Shown piece after piece: positions 50,813 to 59,595 of a stretch of DNA of 64,000 nt. Where the stretch lies: the NCBI RefSeq assembly GCF_902729445.1, contig NZ_CACVCE010000034.1:62001-126000 (forward strand), given 5' to 3'. The notes below the pieces were generated by a model. It worked only from the letters and a program-made list of their open reading frames with translations, ran no database searches and was not told the DNA's origin. Made by a program: the position numbers and the translations under genes. Position 1 is the first letter of the stretch, and each line of letters opens with the position of its first letter. This DNA comes from Magnetospirillum sp902729445 (GTDB taxonomy: Bacteria; Pseudomonadota; Alphaproteobacteria; Rhodospirillales; Magnetospirillaceae).

Positions 50813-50932
50813 TCCGTCCCCATTCTGGTGGCGGCCCATGTCCGAGTAGCTGTTGTCGTGGCCCTCGGAAACGGGCAATGTTTTTCCCTGACATTTAAAA
50901 TACAACGCACACGATGGTGAGCCTAGAGCGAA

Positions 50933-51682
50933 ATGCGCTCGGACCCCGCTTCCTGCTTTCCTTCTGTTCCTTCGGGATGTCGCGTCTATGCGATTGGCGA
51001 CGTGCACGGTCGCGCCGACCTGCTCGACCTTTTGCTGACGCGCATCGCCGAGGACGCCCAGGCCAATGCGCACAAGGCGCTGAGTTTGGTGTTTCTGGGC
51101 GATTTCGTCGATCGCGGCCAGCACTCCAAGGCGGTGGTCGATCGGCTGATCGCCGGCCCGCCCTCGACTGGACCGCTGGCCAAGGCCGACTGGGTGTGCC
51201 TGCGCGGCAACCACGAGGATTATCTGGTCCGTTTCTTCACCGACCAAGGCTCGGGCCGGGCGTGGTGCGCCAATGGTGGGGTGGCGACGGTGGAATCCTA
51301 TGCCGGCCCGCTGACCGACGAGCAGCGTACCGACCTGGCCGCGCTGCAATTGGCCTTCATCCGGGCCTTGCCGCGCACCCATCTGCGCTTTCTGTCGCGG
51401 CTGCCCTTGTGGCACATGATCGGCGACTATCTGTTCGTCCATGCCGGCATCCGGCCGGGCATCCGCCTGGAAGACCAGGATCCCGGCGACATGCTGTGGA
51501 TCAGGGACGAGTTTCTGTTCGACCCCACCCCCCATCCGTGGGTGGTGGTGCATGGCCACTCGCAACGGCCGCTGCCGGAAGTGCGCGCGAACCGAATCGG
51601 CATCGACACCGGGGCCTATCGCTCGGGCGTTCTGACCGCCCTGGTCCTGGACGGAAGCACGCAGCACTTCCTGTCCACCTGA
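50933..51682 (+). CDS. PPP-family metallophosphatase (serine/threonine phosphatase type)
   Basis: 249 residues. Complete PPP metal motifs: GDVHGRADLL, GDFVDRG, RGNHEDYL, then HAGIRPG and VVHGHSQ. Bacterial members such as PrpA/PrpB or ApaH-like enzymes dephosphorylate phosphoproteins or dinucleotides; sequence alone does not separate these. No signal peptide. It is divergent from EAL-like paralogue 3 and 67 bases upstream of hldE. A functional pairing with either neighbour is unproven. Confidence 0.92.
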   Translation: MRSDPASCFPSVPSGCRVYAIGDVHGRADLLDLLLTRIAEDAQANAHKALSLVFLGDFVDRGQHSKAVVDRLIAGPPSTGPLAKADWVCLRGNHEDYLVRFFTDQGSGRAWCANGGVATVESYAGPLTDEQRTDLAALQLAFIRALPRTHLRFLSRLPLWHMIGDYLFVHAGIRPGIRLEDQDPGDMLWIRDEFLFDPTPHPWVVVHGHSQRPLPEVRANRIGIDTGAYRSGVLTALVLDGSTQHFLST

Positions 51683-51749
51683 CCATTTGTCTTGCAAGCC
51701 GGCTGTGCTTGGGTTAGCTGACCGACAGGGAAAAACTGGGGCGACGGCC

Positions 51750-53213
51750 ATGACGGAACTTTCGGCGTTGGTAGAGCGGTTGGACACCATGCGCGGGACC
51801 CCGGTGCTGTGCATCGGCGACGCCATGCTGGACCGCTTCATCTATGGCAACGCCGACCGCATCTCGCCCGAGGCGCCGATCCCGGTCCTGTGCATCGAGC
51901 GCGAGAACGCCATGCTGGGCGGCGCCGGCAACGTGGTGCGCAATCTGGTGGCGCTGGGGGCCAGGCCGACCTTCCTGGCGGTGGTCGGCGACGACGATGC
52001 CGGCCGCGAGGTCGGTCGCCAGCTGGGCGCCCATGCCGATGTCGATCCCTGCCTGGTGGTCGAAACCGGCCGCCAGACCACCATCAAGACCCGCTTCTTC
52101 GCGTCGAACCAGCAATTGCTGCGCGCCGACCGCGAAACCCGCACCCCGCTGTCGGCCTCCAGCCGGGCCCAGCTGAAAAGCCGGGCCCAGGCCCGCATCG
52201 CCGAGGCGGCCTGCGTGGTCTTGTCGGATTACGGCAAGGGCGTGCTGGCCGACCCCGCCGCCGCCGAGCTGATCGCCATGGCCCGCGCCGCCGGCAAGCC
52301 GGTGATCGTCGATCCCAAGGGCACCGATTACACCAAGTACAAGGGCGCCACCTTGCTGACCCCCAACCGCAAGGAACTGCACGAAGCGACCGGCATGGCG
52401 GTGGACACCGACCAGGCCATCGTCGCCGCCGCCCGCAAGCTGATCGAAACCTGCGCCGTCGAAGCAGTGCTGGCCACCCGCAGCCAGGACGGCATGAGCC
52501 TGGTCACCGCCGACGGCGACGTGCACCACCTGCCGGCCCAGGCGCAGGAAGTGTTTGACGTCTCGGGCGCCGGCGACACCGTGGTCGCCACCCTGGCCGC
52601 CGCCATCGCCTCGGGGGCCTCGCTGCTGGAAGGGGCCAAGCTGGCCAACGTCGCCGCCGGGATCGTGGTGGCCAAGGTCGGCACCGCCGTCGCCTATGCC
52701 GACGAGGTTGCCAGCGCCCTGCACCACGACGATCTGGCCGCTGGCGAATCCAAGCTGCTGGGCTGGGACGCGGCGGCCGAGATGGTCGATCGCTGGCGCC
52801 GCAAGGGCGTCAAGGTCGGTTTCACCAACGGCTGTTTCGACCTGTTGCATCCCGGCCATGTCTCGCTGCTGGCCCAGGCCCGCGCCGCCTGCGACCGCTT
52901 GGTGGTCGGCCTGAATTCCGACGCCTCGGTGGCGCGCCTGAAGGGGCCGACCCGACCGGTCCAGTCGGAAGCGGCCCGGGCCACCGTGCTGGGCTCGCTG
53001 GCTACCGTGGATCTGGTGGTGATCTTCGGCGAGGAAACGCCGCTGGACCTGATCCGCACCTTGAAGCCCGACGTGCTGGTCAAGGGTGCCGACTACACCG
53101 TCGCCACCGTGGTCGGTGCCGAGGACGTCATCGGCTGGGGCGGCCGGGTGGTGCTGGCCAATCTGGTGGACGGCCAAAGCACCACCAACACCATCAAGAA
53201 GATGAGCGTTTGA
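51750..53213 (+). CDS. hldE: Bifunctional heptose 7-phosphate kinase / heptose 1-phosphate adenyltransferase
   Basis: 487 residues from the ATG at 51750. The N-terminal ribokinase-like domain (about 1-330) has LCIGDAMLDRFIYGN, MLGGAGNVVRNL and FDVSGAGDTVVATLAA. The C-terminal nucleotidyltransferase domain (about 350-487) has VGFTNGCFDLLHPGHVSLL, VVGLNSDASVARLKG and NTIKKMSV. Together they make ADP-glycero-manno-heptose for the lipopolysaccharide core, which a family 9 glycosyltransferase such as that at 10019-10999 could use. Both active sites look intact. Confidence 0.97.
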   Translation: MTELSALVERLDTMRGTPVLCIGDAMLDRFIYGNADRISPEAPIPVLCIERENAMLGGAGNVVRNLVALGARPTFLAVVGDDDAGREVGRQLGAHADVDPCLVVETGRQTTIKTRFFASNQQLLRADRETRTPLSASSRAQLKSRAQARIAEAACVVLSDYGKGVLADPAAAELIAMARAAGKPVIVDPKGTDYTKYKGATLLTPNRKELHEATGMAVDTDQAIVAAARKLIETCAVEAVLATRSQDGMSLVTADGDVHHLPAQAQEVFDVSGAGDTVVATLAAAIASGASLLEGAKLANVAAGIVVAKVGTAVAYADEVASALHHDDLAAGESKLLGWDAAAEMVDRWRRKGVKVGFTNGCFDLLHPGHVSLLAQARAACDRLVVGLNSDASVARLKGPTRPVQSEAARATVLGSLATVDLVVIFGEETPLDLIRTLKPDVLVKGADYTVATVVGAEDVIGWGGRVVLANLVDGQSTTNTIKKMSV

Positions 53214-53347
53214 GTGTTTCGGCTGGCCGCCTTCCGGCGCCCGGCCTTGTCGCCCCTCGCCGGGCGCGCCCATGCGGGCGCTTGGCCGCCGCCTCAATGG
53301 CGGCCGCATGCCGGCGATAGTGTCGTTTGGCAAAAAGGTTCGCCGGC

Positions 53348-53809
53348 ATGAGCACCTCTCCCTCGCACCTGACCCAATTAGGCCAATCGGTCACCGCCGC
53401 CGCCGATCCCGACCAGGCGGTGATCGAGGTGGTCGACAACCCCCATCCGGGCACGACCTATCTGGTCCGCTTCGCCGCCCCGGAATTCACCTCGCTGTGC
53501 CCGATCACCGGCCAGCCCGATTTCGCCCATCTGGTCATCGATTATGTCCCGGGTGCCAGCCTGATCGAATCGAAGTCGCTGAAGCTGTTCCTGGCCTCGT
53601 TTCGCAATCACGGCGCCTTCCACGAGGCCTGCACAATCGGCATCGCCAAGCGGCTGGTGGAAGCCTGCCGGCCCCATTGGCTGCGCATCGGCGGCTATTG
53701 GTATCCGCGCGGCGGCATCCCCATCGATGTGTTCTGGCAGACCGGCACCCCGCCCGACGGGCTGTGGCTGCCCGACCAGGGCGTGGCGCCGTACCGTGGG
53801 CGGGGTTGA
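53348..53809 (+). CDS. queF: NADPH-dependent 7-cyano-7-deazaguanine reductase QueF
   Basis: 153 residues from the ATG at 53348; this is the short, single-domain type. It has EFTSLCPITGQPDFAHLVIDYVPG with the catalytic Cys, ESKSLKLFLASFRNHGAFHEA with the substrate Glu-His region, and the late GGYWYPRGGIPIDVFWQTG. It reduces preQ0 to preQ1 in queuosine biosynthesis. queG follows after the brnTA insertion. Confidence 0.96.
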   Translation: MSTSPSHLTQLGQSVTAAADPDQAVIEVVDNPHPGTTYLVRFAAPEFTSLCPITGQPDFAHLVIDYVPGASLIESKSLKLFLASFRNHGAFHEACTIGIAKRLVEACRPHWLRIGGYWYPRGGIPIDVFWQTGTPPDGLWLPDQGVAPYRGRG

Positions 53810-53870
53810 CGAATTCAGTCATTGTATATACAGTGTGTATGGGGCGTAGTTCCTGGGGGATTACGTAGAT

Positions 53871-54185
53871 ATGTTCTTAACCGAGTTCGAATGGGACGAG
53901 AGCAAGCGCCTATCCAACATCGACAAGCACGGCATCGACTTCGAGGATGCCATCGAGGTTTTCCTGTCGCCCCTAATTGTGGCGGCACGGAGTATGGGAG
54001 ACGAAGAACGGCACATCGCTGTCGGCACGGCGGCCGGTCACGTCATCGCGGTGGTTTACACCATGCGCAGCGGCAGGTGCCGAGTCATCTCGGCCCGAAA
54101 GGCACGAACGAATGAGCGGAAAGCATATCACGCGCAGGTCCTTGGCCGACATTCGTCAGGGACGAACGGACTGGAGCAAGGTTGA
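53871..54185 (+). CDS. brnT: BrnT-family ribonuclease toxin
   Basis: 104 residues. Typical BrnT: FEWDESKRLSNIDKHGIDFEDAIEVF at the start, then EERHIAVGTAAGHVIAVVYT and VISARKARTNERKAY. BrnT is a RelE-like RNase and BrnA neutralises it and represses the operon. The 3' end overlaps brnA by 74 bases. The upstream 50 bases are AT-rich, with TGTATATAC and GTGTAT repeats that could be the BrnA operator. Codon use and base composition differ from the neighbours, suggesting transfer. Confidence 0.92.
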   Translation: MFLTEFEWDESKRLSNIDKHGIDFEDAIEVFLSPLIVAARSMGDEERHIAVGTAAGHVIAVVYTMRSGRCRVISARKARTNERKAYHAQVLGRHSSGTNGLEQG

Positions 54186-54423
54186 CGCACGCTCGGATCA
54201 GGAAGTCGAGCATGACGTCGCTGCCGATCCCGATGCGGCCCCCGTCCTGGATGCCGAATGGTTCGCCAATGCCCAGCTGGTGCAGCCGGAGCCGAAGGTT
54301 CCCATCTCGATCCGGCTGGACCGCGAGGTGCTTGACTGGTTCAAGGGTCAGGGAACCGGATACCAGTCGCGCATCAACGCCGTGCTGCAGGCCTATGTGA
54401 AGGCCCACCGCAAAGCCGGATGA
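54112..54423 (+). CDS. brnA: BrnA-family antitoxin
   Basis: 103 residues from the ATG at 54112. C-terminal ribbon-helix-helix/BrnA block VPISIRLDREVLDWFKGQGTGYQSRINAVLQAYVKAH and the N-terminal DWSKVDARSD segment that binds the toxin. It binds BrnT and autoregulates brnTA. Its stop overlaps the queG ATG by four bases (ATGA), so the toxin-antitoxin pair is now transcriptionally fused to queG. Confidence 0.92.
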   Translation: MSGKHITRRSLADIRQGRTDWSKVDARSDQEVEHDVAADPDAAPVLDAEWFANAQLVQPEPKVPISIRLDREVLDWFKGQGTGYQSRINAVLQAYVKAHRKAG

Positions 54424-55397
54424 ACAAATCCGAAATCCGCGCCAAGGCGCTGGAGCTGGGGTTCGATGCCGTGGGCTTCGCCTCGGCCCACACCGATCCC
54501 GCCTGGCGCGACGCGCTGGACCGGTTCGTCGCCGATGGCCGTCACGGCACCATGGGCTGGATGGCCGAGCGGATGGACCAGCGGGCCAGCCCGCAGGCCT
54601 TGTGGCCCGAGGTCCGCTCGGTGATCGTGCTGGGCACCAATTACGCCCCGGCCGGCGGCGCTGGCCTGGCGCCGGCCGATCGCGCCACCATCAGTGTCTA
54701 TGCCCGCGGGCGCGACTATCACGACACCATCAAGAAGCGCCTGAAGGCCCTGGGCCGCTGGCTGGCCGAGCGTTACCACCAGCCCCTGAAGGTGTTCGTC
54801 GATACCGCCCCGGTGATGGAAAAGCCGCTGGCCGCCCGCTCTGGCATCGGCTGGCAGGGCCGGCACACCAACATCGTCTCGCGCCGCTTCGGCAGCTGGC
54901 TGTTCCTGGCCGAGATCTATACCCCGCTGGACCTGGAACCCGACCCGCCCGAGCCCGACCATTGCGGATCGTGCCGGGCCTGCGAGACCGCCTGCCCGAC
55001 CGGTGCGCTGGAAGGCGGCAGGATCGAGCCCCGGCGCTGCATTTCCTATCTGACCATCGAGCATCAAGGCGACATCGCGCCCGAACTGGCGGCCTTGATG
55101 GGCAACCGCGTCTATGGCTGCGACGATTGCATGGCGGCCTGTCCGTGGAACAAGTTCGCGCCGCCGACGCGCGAGGCGGATTTCAGCCCGCGCATCGAAC
55201 TGACCATGCCGCGCCTGGCCGACCTGGCCCAGTTGGACGATGCGTCGTTCCGCGAGGTGTTTTCGGGCTCGCCGGTCAAGCGCATCGGCGTCATTCGGAT
55301 GGCCCGCAATGTGCGGATCGCGCTGGACAATCAGGCCTCAGTCGGGGGCCTGGGCCTTCGAGATGCGCCAGGCGGCGACGACCGCCAGGACCACTGA
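54420..55397 (+). CDS. queG: Epoxyqueuosine reductase QueG, short C-terminus
   Basis: 325 residues; characterised QueG proteins are about 370-386. N-terminal cobalamin domain with GTMGWMAERMDQRASPQALWPEVRSVIVLGTNY and the catalytic region KVFVDTAPVMEKPLAARSGIGWQGRHTN. Two 4Fe-4S clusters: CGSCRACETACPTGAL and CDDCMAACPWN. It reduces epoxyqueuosine in tRNA to queuosine. The C-terminal HEAT-like tRNA-binding region is missing: after MARNVRIALDNQ the sequence becomes unrelated and overlaps the convergent small membrane gene by 60 bases. Confidence 0.92.
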   Translation: MNKSEIRAKALELGFDAVGFASAHTDPAWRDALDRFVADGRHGTMGWMAERMDQRASPQALWPEVRSVIVLGTNYAPAGGAGLAPADRATISVYARGRDYHDTIKKRLKALGRWLAERYHQPLKVFVDTAPVMEKPLAARSGIGWQGRHTNIVSRRFGSWLFLAEIYTPLDLEPDPPEPDHCGSCRACETACPTGALEGGRIEPRRCISYLTIEHQGDIAPELAALMGNRVYGCDDCMAACPWNKFAPPTREADFSPRIELTMPRLADLAQLDDASFREVFSGSPVKRIGVIRMARNVRIALDNQASVGGLGLRDAPGGDDRQDH

Positions 55398-55610
55398 CAC
55401 CCACGCCAGCGGCAATTCGGGAATTCCCGCCTTCTTCTGGATCGATACCACGATGCCGGCCACCGCCAGGCCGGCCACCGCCAGCGTCAGGGTTCCGAAC
55501 AATGTCTTGGCCCAGCCGAAGCCGGCCTTGCGAAAGGCCAGCGGGCCGCAGATCAGGCCCAGCAGGAAGGCGGCCGGCGCGGCCAGGAAATTGATGCTTT
55601 CGCCATCCAT
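55338..55610 (-). CDS. Small three-helix membrane protein
   Basis: 90 residues with about three membrane segments (FLAAPAAFLLGLICGPLAF, TLFGTLTLAVAGLAVAGIVV and LPLAWVSVVLAVVAAW). Not recognised. It starts three bases after the stop of the YqhA-like gene on the same strand, so it is probably its operon partner. Its 3' end overlaps queG by 60 bases. Confidence 0.7.
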   Translation of the reverse strand: MDGESINFLAAPAAFLLGLICGPLAFRKAGFGWAKTLFGTLTLAVAGLAVAGIVVSIQKKAGIPELPLAWVSVVLAVVAAWRISKAQAPD

Positions 55611-55613
55611 GAT

Positions 55614-56126
55614 TCAGTGCTCCCGATGCGCGGCGAAGGCCAGCTTGTCGACATACGCCAGCAGCAGTGCCGACACCACGAAGGTCATGTGGATGACCAC
55701 CAGCATCACCAGCTTGTCGTTGGCGATCTTTTCGGCGTTGACGAAGGCCTTCAGCAAATGGATCGAGGAAATGGCCACGATCGAGGCGGCGACCTTGATC
55801 TTCAAGGTTCCGGCATCGACCTTGCCCATCCACGACAATTGGTCGCCCTCGCGCGCCGCCTCGATGCGCGAGACGAAGCTTTCATAGCCGGCCAGGATCA
55901 CCATCACCACCAGATTGCCGACCAGGGCCAGGTCGATCAGGCCCAGGGCCACCAGCACCAAATCGGCCTCGGCCAAGTCGGGCAGGCGCGGCACCAGATG
56001 GACCAGTTCCTGAAAGAACTTGAAGGCGAACGCCAGCAGCAGCAGCGTCAGGCCGACATAAAGCGGGGTCAGCAGCCAGCGACCCCAGAACAGGAAGCGT
56101 TCGATCACGTTTTCAAGAAAGGCCAT
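55614..56126 (-). CDS. YqhA family (UPF0114) inner-membrane protein
   Basis: 170 residues from the ATG at 56126. Family start FLENVIERFLFWGRWLLTPLYVGLTLLLLAF, then DLVLVALGLIDLALVGNLVVMVILAGYESFVSRI and LSWMGKVDAGTLKIKVAASIVAISSIHLLKAF. Four membrane segments. The role is unknown. The start codon and its GGGGA site lie inside a perfect 12-bp hairpin (56125-56156), so translation may be controlled by RNA folding. Confidence 0.92.
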   Translation of the reverse strand: MAFLENVIERFLFWGRWLLTPLYVGLTLLLLAFAFKFFQELVHLVPRLPDLAEADLVLVALGLIDLALVGNLVVMVILAGYESFVSRIEAAREGDQLSWMGKVDAGTLKIKVAASIVAISSIHLLKAFVNAEKIANDKLVMLVVIHMTFVVSALLLAYVDKLAFAAHREH

Positions 56127-56156
56127 GTCAGTCCCCATTCATTCGGGGACTGACAT
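56125..56156 (-). promoter_or_regulatory. Perfect hairpin covering the ribosome site and start of the YqhA-like gene
   Basis: ATGTCAGTCCCC (56125-56136) and GGGGACTGACAT (56145-56156) are exact complements with an 8-base loop. In the minus-strand mRNA the 3' arm holds GGGGA and most of the AUG. This would block initiation unless it is opened, or the dyad may be a DNA operator. Confidence 0.6.
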
Positions 56157-56183
56157 AGCGGACATGGCGTGGATGTCAACCGC

Positions 56184-57854
56184 TCAGGCGGCCTTGACGT
56201 CGTTCAGGAAGGCTTCGACCTCGAAGCGCAGCAGTTCGGCCTGGCTCGACAATTCCCCGGCCGCCGTCAGCACCTCGTTGGCGGTGGAACCCGCGGTCTC
56301 GGCGGCCTGGCTGACCTCGACGATGTTCGACGACACCTGCTGGGTGCCGGCCGCCGCCTCTTCGATCGAGCGGGCGATTTCGTTGGTCGCGGCGGTCTGC
56401 TGCTCGACGGCGGCGGCCACCTCGGCGGAGGCGCGGTTGATGGCGTCGATGGTGCCGGAAATCGAGCCGATGGCGTCGGCCGCCTCGCGGGCCGAGGCCT
56501 GCAGCGCGGCGATTTGCGCCGAGATTTCGTCGGTGGCCTTGGCGGTCTGGTTGGCCAGGCTTTTCACCTCGTTGGCGACCACGGCGAAGCCCTTGCCGGC
56601 CTCGCCGGCGCGCGCGGCCTCGATGGTGGCGTTCAGGGCCAACAGATTGGTCTGGCTGGCGATGTTGTTGATCAGGCTGACCACCTCGCCGATCCGGCCG
56701 GCGGCATCGGTCAGACCGGCGACGATGCGGCCCGAGCGCTTGGCCTGGTCGGCGGCGGCGTCGGCGATCGCGGTCGAGGTCTCGACCTGGCGGACGATTT
56801 CACCTTCCGAGGCCGACAATTCCTCGGTGGCGGCGGCCACCGTCTGAACGTTCATGGCGGCGTTGCCGGCCGCTTCCGCCACCGCCGAGGATTGGCGGCT
56901 GGTCTGTTCGGCGATGGCCGACATCGATTGGCTGGCCGCCTGCATCTGGGTGGCCGCCGCTGACACCGACTTGATCACCGTGGCCACCGAACTGTCGAAG
57001 GTGGTGGCCAGTTCCTCGATCCGGCGCTGACGGGCCAACTGCGCCTCTTGCGCGGCCATGCGTTCGGCGTTGGCGGCTTCCGCCGCCTCCAGATGATTGC
57101 GGAACACCACCAGCCCGCGGGCCAGTTCGCCCACTTCGTCGGGCCGCTCGGTGTGCTTGATCTCGAATCCGTGTTCATCGTTGGTCAGCCGGCCGATGGC
57201 CACGGTGATGTTGCCCAGCGGAACGGTGATGGTGCGCCCGATCCACCAGGCGATCAGGCTGACCGCCAGGATGATGCCGACACCCCACAGGGCGAAGACC
57301 AGCGCGCTGGCGCGGAAGGCGGCGTCGACGTCGTCGATATAGATCCCCGAGCCGATCACCCAGCCCCACGGGGCGAAACCGGCGACATAGGACAGCTTGG
57401 CGATCGGCTGGGACTGGCCGGGCTTGGGCCACATGTAATTGACGAAGCCGGCCCGGGCCTTGTCGACGGTGTCGTTCATCTCGCGGAACAGATAGCGCCC
57501 CGAGGGGTCCTGCATCGAATCGACCGAATTGCCGATCAGCTTGGCATTGGGATGCGACAACATCACCGAGCCGTCGCGGCGGTGAATCCACAGATATTCG
57601 GTGGTCTCGTAGCGAGCGGCGCCGATGGCGGCCAGGGCGCGCGCCTGCGCCTCCTCGCGGCTCAGCCGTCCGGCGGCCTCCTCGGCCTGGAAATGGTTCA
57701 GAAGGGATTGTCCGACCTCGACGATATGGCGGGTCTTGACCTCGCGGTCGGCCATCAGATCGGCCCGGGTTCGCAAAAGACTGACCACCGAAACGGCCAG
57801 CAGGCCCATCAGCGCAGTGACGACGATCAGTCCCAGCCGAACACCTATACGCAT
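56184..57854 (-). CDS. Methyl-accepting chemotaxis protein with single Cache domain
   Basis: 556 residues. TM1 (about 5-27), periplasmic sCache_2-type sensor (about 30-185; YETTEYLWIHRRDGSVMLSHPNAKLIGNS ... SYVAGFAPWGWVIGSGIYIDDVD), TM2 (about 188-212), HAMP (about 213-270) and signalling hairpin (INNIASQTNLLALNATIEAARAGEAGKGFAVVANEVKSLANQT). sCache_2 sensors often bind small organic acids. No CheB/CheR docking pentapeptide is visible at the end (FLNDVKAA). A promoter lies about 50 bases upstream. Confidence 0.95.
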   Translation of the reverse strand: MRIGVRLGLIVVTALMGLLAVSVVSLLRTRADLMADREVKTRHIVEVGQSLLNHFQAEEAAGRLSREEAQARALAAIGAARYETTEYLWIHRRDGSVMLSHPNAKLIGNSVDSMQDPSGRYLFREMNDTVDKARAGFVNYMWPKPGQSQPIAKLSYVAGFAPWGWVIGSGIYIDDVDAAFRASALVFALWGVGIILAVSLIAWWIGRTITVPLGNITVAIGRLTNDEHGFEIKHTERPDEVGELARGLVVFRNHLEAAEAANAERMAAQEAQLARQRRIEELATTFDSSVATVIKSVSAAATQMQAASQSMSAIAEQTSRQSSAVAEAAGNAAMNVQTVAAATEELSASEGEIVRQVETSTAIADAAADQAKRSGRIVAGLTDAAGRIGEVVSLINNIASQTNLLALNATIEAARAGEAGKGFAVVANEVKSLANQTAKATDEISAQIAALQASAREAADAIGSISGTIDAINRASAEVAAAVEQQTAATNEIARSIEEAAAGTQQVSSNIVEVSQAAETAGSTANEVLTAAGELSSQAELLRFEVEAFLNDVKAA

Positions 57855-57906
57855 CCTTCAACCCCCCACGGCTAGCTGTGCGTAACTATCAGTTGCTAAC
57901 CGGGGG

Positions 57907-57935
57907 AGTATTCGAATGTTGCGGTACGATGTCAA
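57907..57935 (-). promoter_or_regulatory. Sigma-70-type promoter for the Cache chemoreceptor
   Basis: On the minus strand a perfect -35 TTGACA (57930-57935) is followed by a 17-base spacer and AATACT (57907-57912). Transcription would begin near 57900, about 45 bases before the ATG at 57854. Confidence 0.6.
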
Positions 57936-57978
57936 CCTTCGTTTAGAGACTTTCCAAGTGGCCTATACTTTTAGGTAG

Positions 57979-59499
57979 TCAGCCTCTTTTCTTCCTCAAG
58001 GCGGCTTCAAGGCTGTCGCACACGGTACGCAGGACCTTGACGCGGGCGAAGGACTTGGAATTGGCCTCGACCAGGGTCCACGGCGCCAATCCGGTCGAGG
58101 TCTTTTCGACCATGTCGTTGACCGCCGCTTCATAGACGTCCCACTTCTCGCGGTTGCGCCAGTCCTCGTCGGTCAGCTTCCATTTCTTGTATTCGATCTC
58201 GCTGCGCTGGTTGAAGCGGGCCAACTGCTCTTCCGCCGTAATGTGCAGCCAGAATTTGCACAGGACATGGCCGGCTTCGACGATCTGCTCCTCGAAATCG
58301 TTGATCTCGCCATAGGCGCGCCGCCACGCCTCCTCGGTACAGAAGCCCTCGACCCGCTCGACCAGGACGCGGCCGTACCACGAGCGATCGAAGATGGTGA
58401 CGCGGCCTGCCCGCGACAGGTGGCGCCAGAAGCGCCACAGGTAATGCTGGGCGCGCTCTTCCTCGGTGGGGGCGGCGATGGGAATGACCTGATAGTCACG
58501 CGCGTTCAACGCGTTGGTCATGCGGCGAATGGTGCCGCCCTTGCCGGCGGCGTCCCAGCCTTCGAACACCAGAACCGTCGAGACGCCCCGCTCCTTGGCC
58601 TTGCGGTACAATTGCGACAGTCGGCCGCGCTGCTCCTGGATCTGGCGGTTGTATTCCTCGCCCTCGACGGACTGGGTCATGTCCAGCGACGACAGGATCG
58701 ACGGCTGGCAGGCCAGCGCCTTGGGCTTTTCGATCTTTTTCGACTTGGCGGGCTTTTTCAGCTCGGCGGCGACCTTCTTGACCGCCTCGCGTTCGTCGAA
58801 ATGCTTGAGAATGGCGTCCTTGATGGTATTGAGCACCACCGCCGAGCGATAGCGCGGATCGGCGCCTTCGACCAGGTGCCACTGGGCGTGGCCCTTCGAG
58901 GTGTGGCGGATCAGACGCTCGGCCGTGCCGACGAACTTGTCGTACATCTTGAAATGCTGCCAATCGACGTCGGTGACCTGCCAGGCGGTCAGCGGATCGT
59001 CCTCCAGCTTCTTCAGGCGCTTCTTCTGCGCCTTTTCCGACAGATGCATCCAGAACTTGATGATCAAGGCGCCCTCGTCGGCCAGCGCCTTCTCGAAATG
59101 GACGATCCGTTCCAGCAATTCGTCCATCTCGGGGATCGAGATCACCCCGTGCACGCGGTCCAGCAGCGGCCGGTGATACCACGACGACAGGAACATGCCG
59201 ATCTTGCCCTTGGGCGGCAGGTCACGCCAGTACCGCCAATATTCGGGACGATCGGCCTCCTCGTCCGACGGACGGCCATAGGCGCGGGTGACGATCCAGC
59301 GCGGATCCATCCATTCGTTCAAGAGGTTGGCCGTTTCGTTCTTGCCGGCGCCATCGACGCCGCCGAACACGATGATGACGGGAAAGTCGGCCTCGCGCAG
59401 GCGTTGCTGCAGGTCCAAAAGCTCGGTCCTGAGGACCGGAGCCATGGCGTCGAATTCCTCCCGGCTGATCTTGCGACCGAGTTCCGCTGCCTCGAACAT
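57979..59499 (-). CDS. Two-domain polyphosphate kinase 2 (polyphosphate:AMP phosphotransferase)
   Basis: 506 residues, two PPK2 domains in tandem. The C-terminal domain has Walker A FEGWDAAGKGGTIRRM and lid/Walker B IFDRSWYGRVLVERVEGF. The N-terminal domain has GGVDGAGKNETANLL, but its DRSWY is SSWYH, so it is probably inactive, as known for two-domain class II PPK2 enzymes. The reaction makes ADP from AMP using polyphosphate. The linker is Lys-rich (KKPAKSKKIEKPK). Start ATG 59499 follows GGGGGGATCC. Confidence 0.95.
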   Translation of the reverse strand: MFEAAELGRKISREEFDAMAPVLRTELLDLQQRLREADFPVIIVFGGVDGAGKNETANLLNEWMDPRWIVTRAYGRPSDEEADRPEYWRYWRDLPPKGKIGMFLSSWYHRPLLDRVHGVISIPEMDELLERIVHFEKALADEGALIIKFWMHLSEKAQKKRLKKLEDDPLTAWQVTDVDWQHFKMYDKFVGTAERLIRHTSKGHAQWHLVEGADPRYRSAVVLNTIKDAILKHFDEREAVKKVAAELKKPAKSKKIEKPKALACQPSILSSLDMTQSVEGEEYNRQIQEQRGRLSQLYRKAKERGVSTVLVFEGWDAAGKGGTIRRMTNALNARDYQVIPIAAPTEEERAQHYLWRFWRHLSRAGRVTIFDRSWYGRVLVERVEGFCTEEAWRRAYGEINDFEEQIVEAGHVLCKFWLHITAEEQLARFNQRSEIEYKKWKLTDEDWRNREKWDVYEAAVNDMVEKTSTGLAPWTLVEANSKSFARVKVLRTVCDSLEAALRKKRG

Positions 59500-59595
59500 A
59501 GGATCCCCCCCTTTGCCCCGCACACCTTAGGTACAGAAAGGCTATGCCTGTTTCACCTCACCGACAAGGCGTGATTCAACCGAATCACGCTCCGC

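Noticed and set aside
53214..53347. preQ1 riboswitch before queF
   Set aside because: No convincing pseudoknot pattern or A-rich tail before the start could be seen; the leader is GC-rich and mostly hldE/queF spacing.
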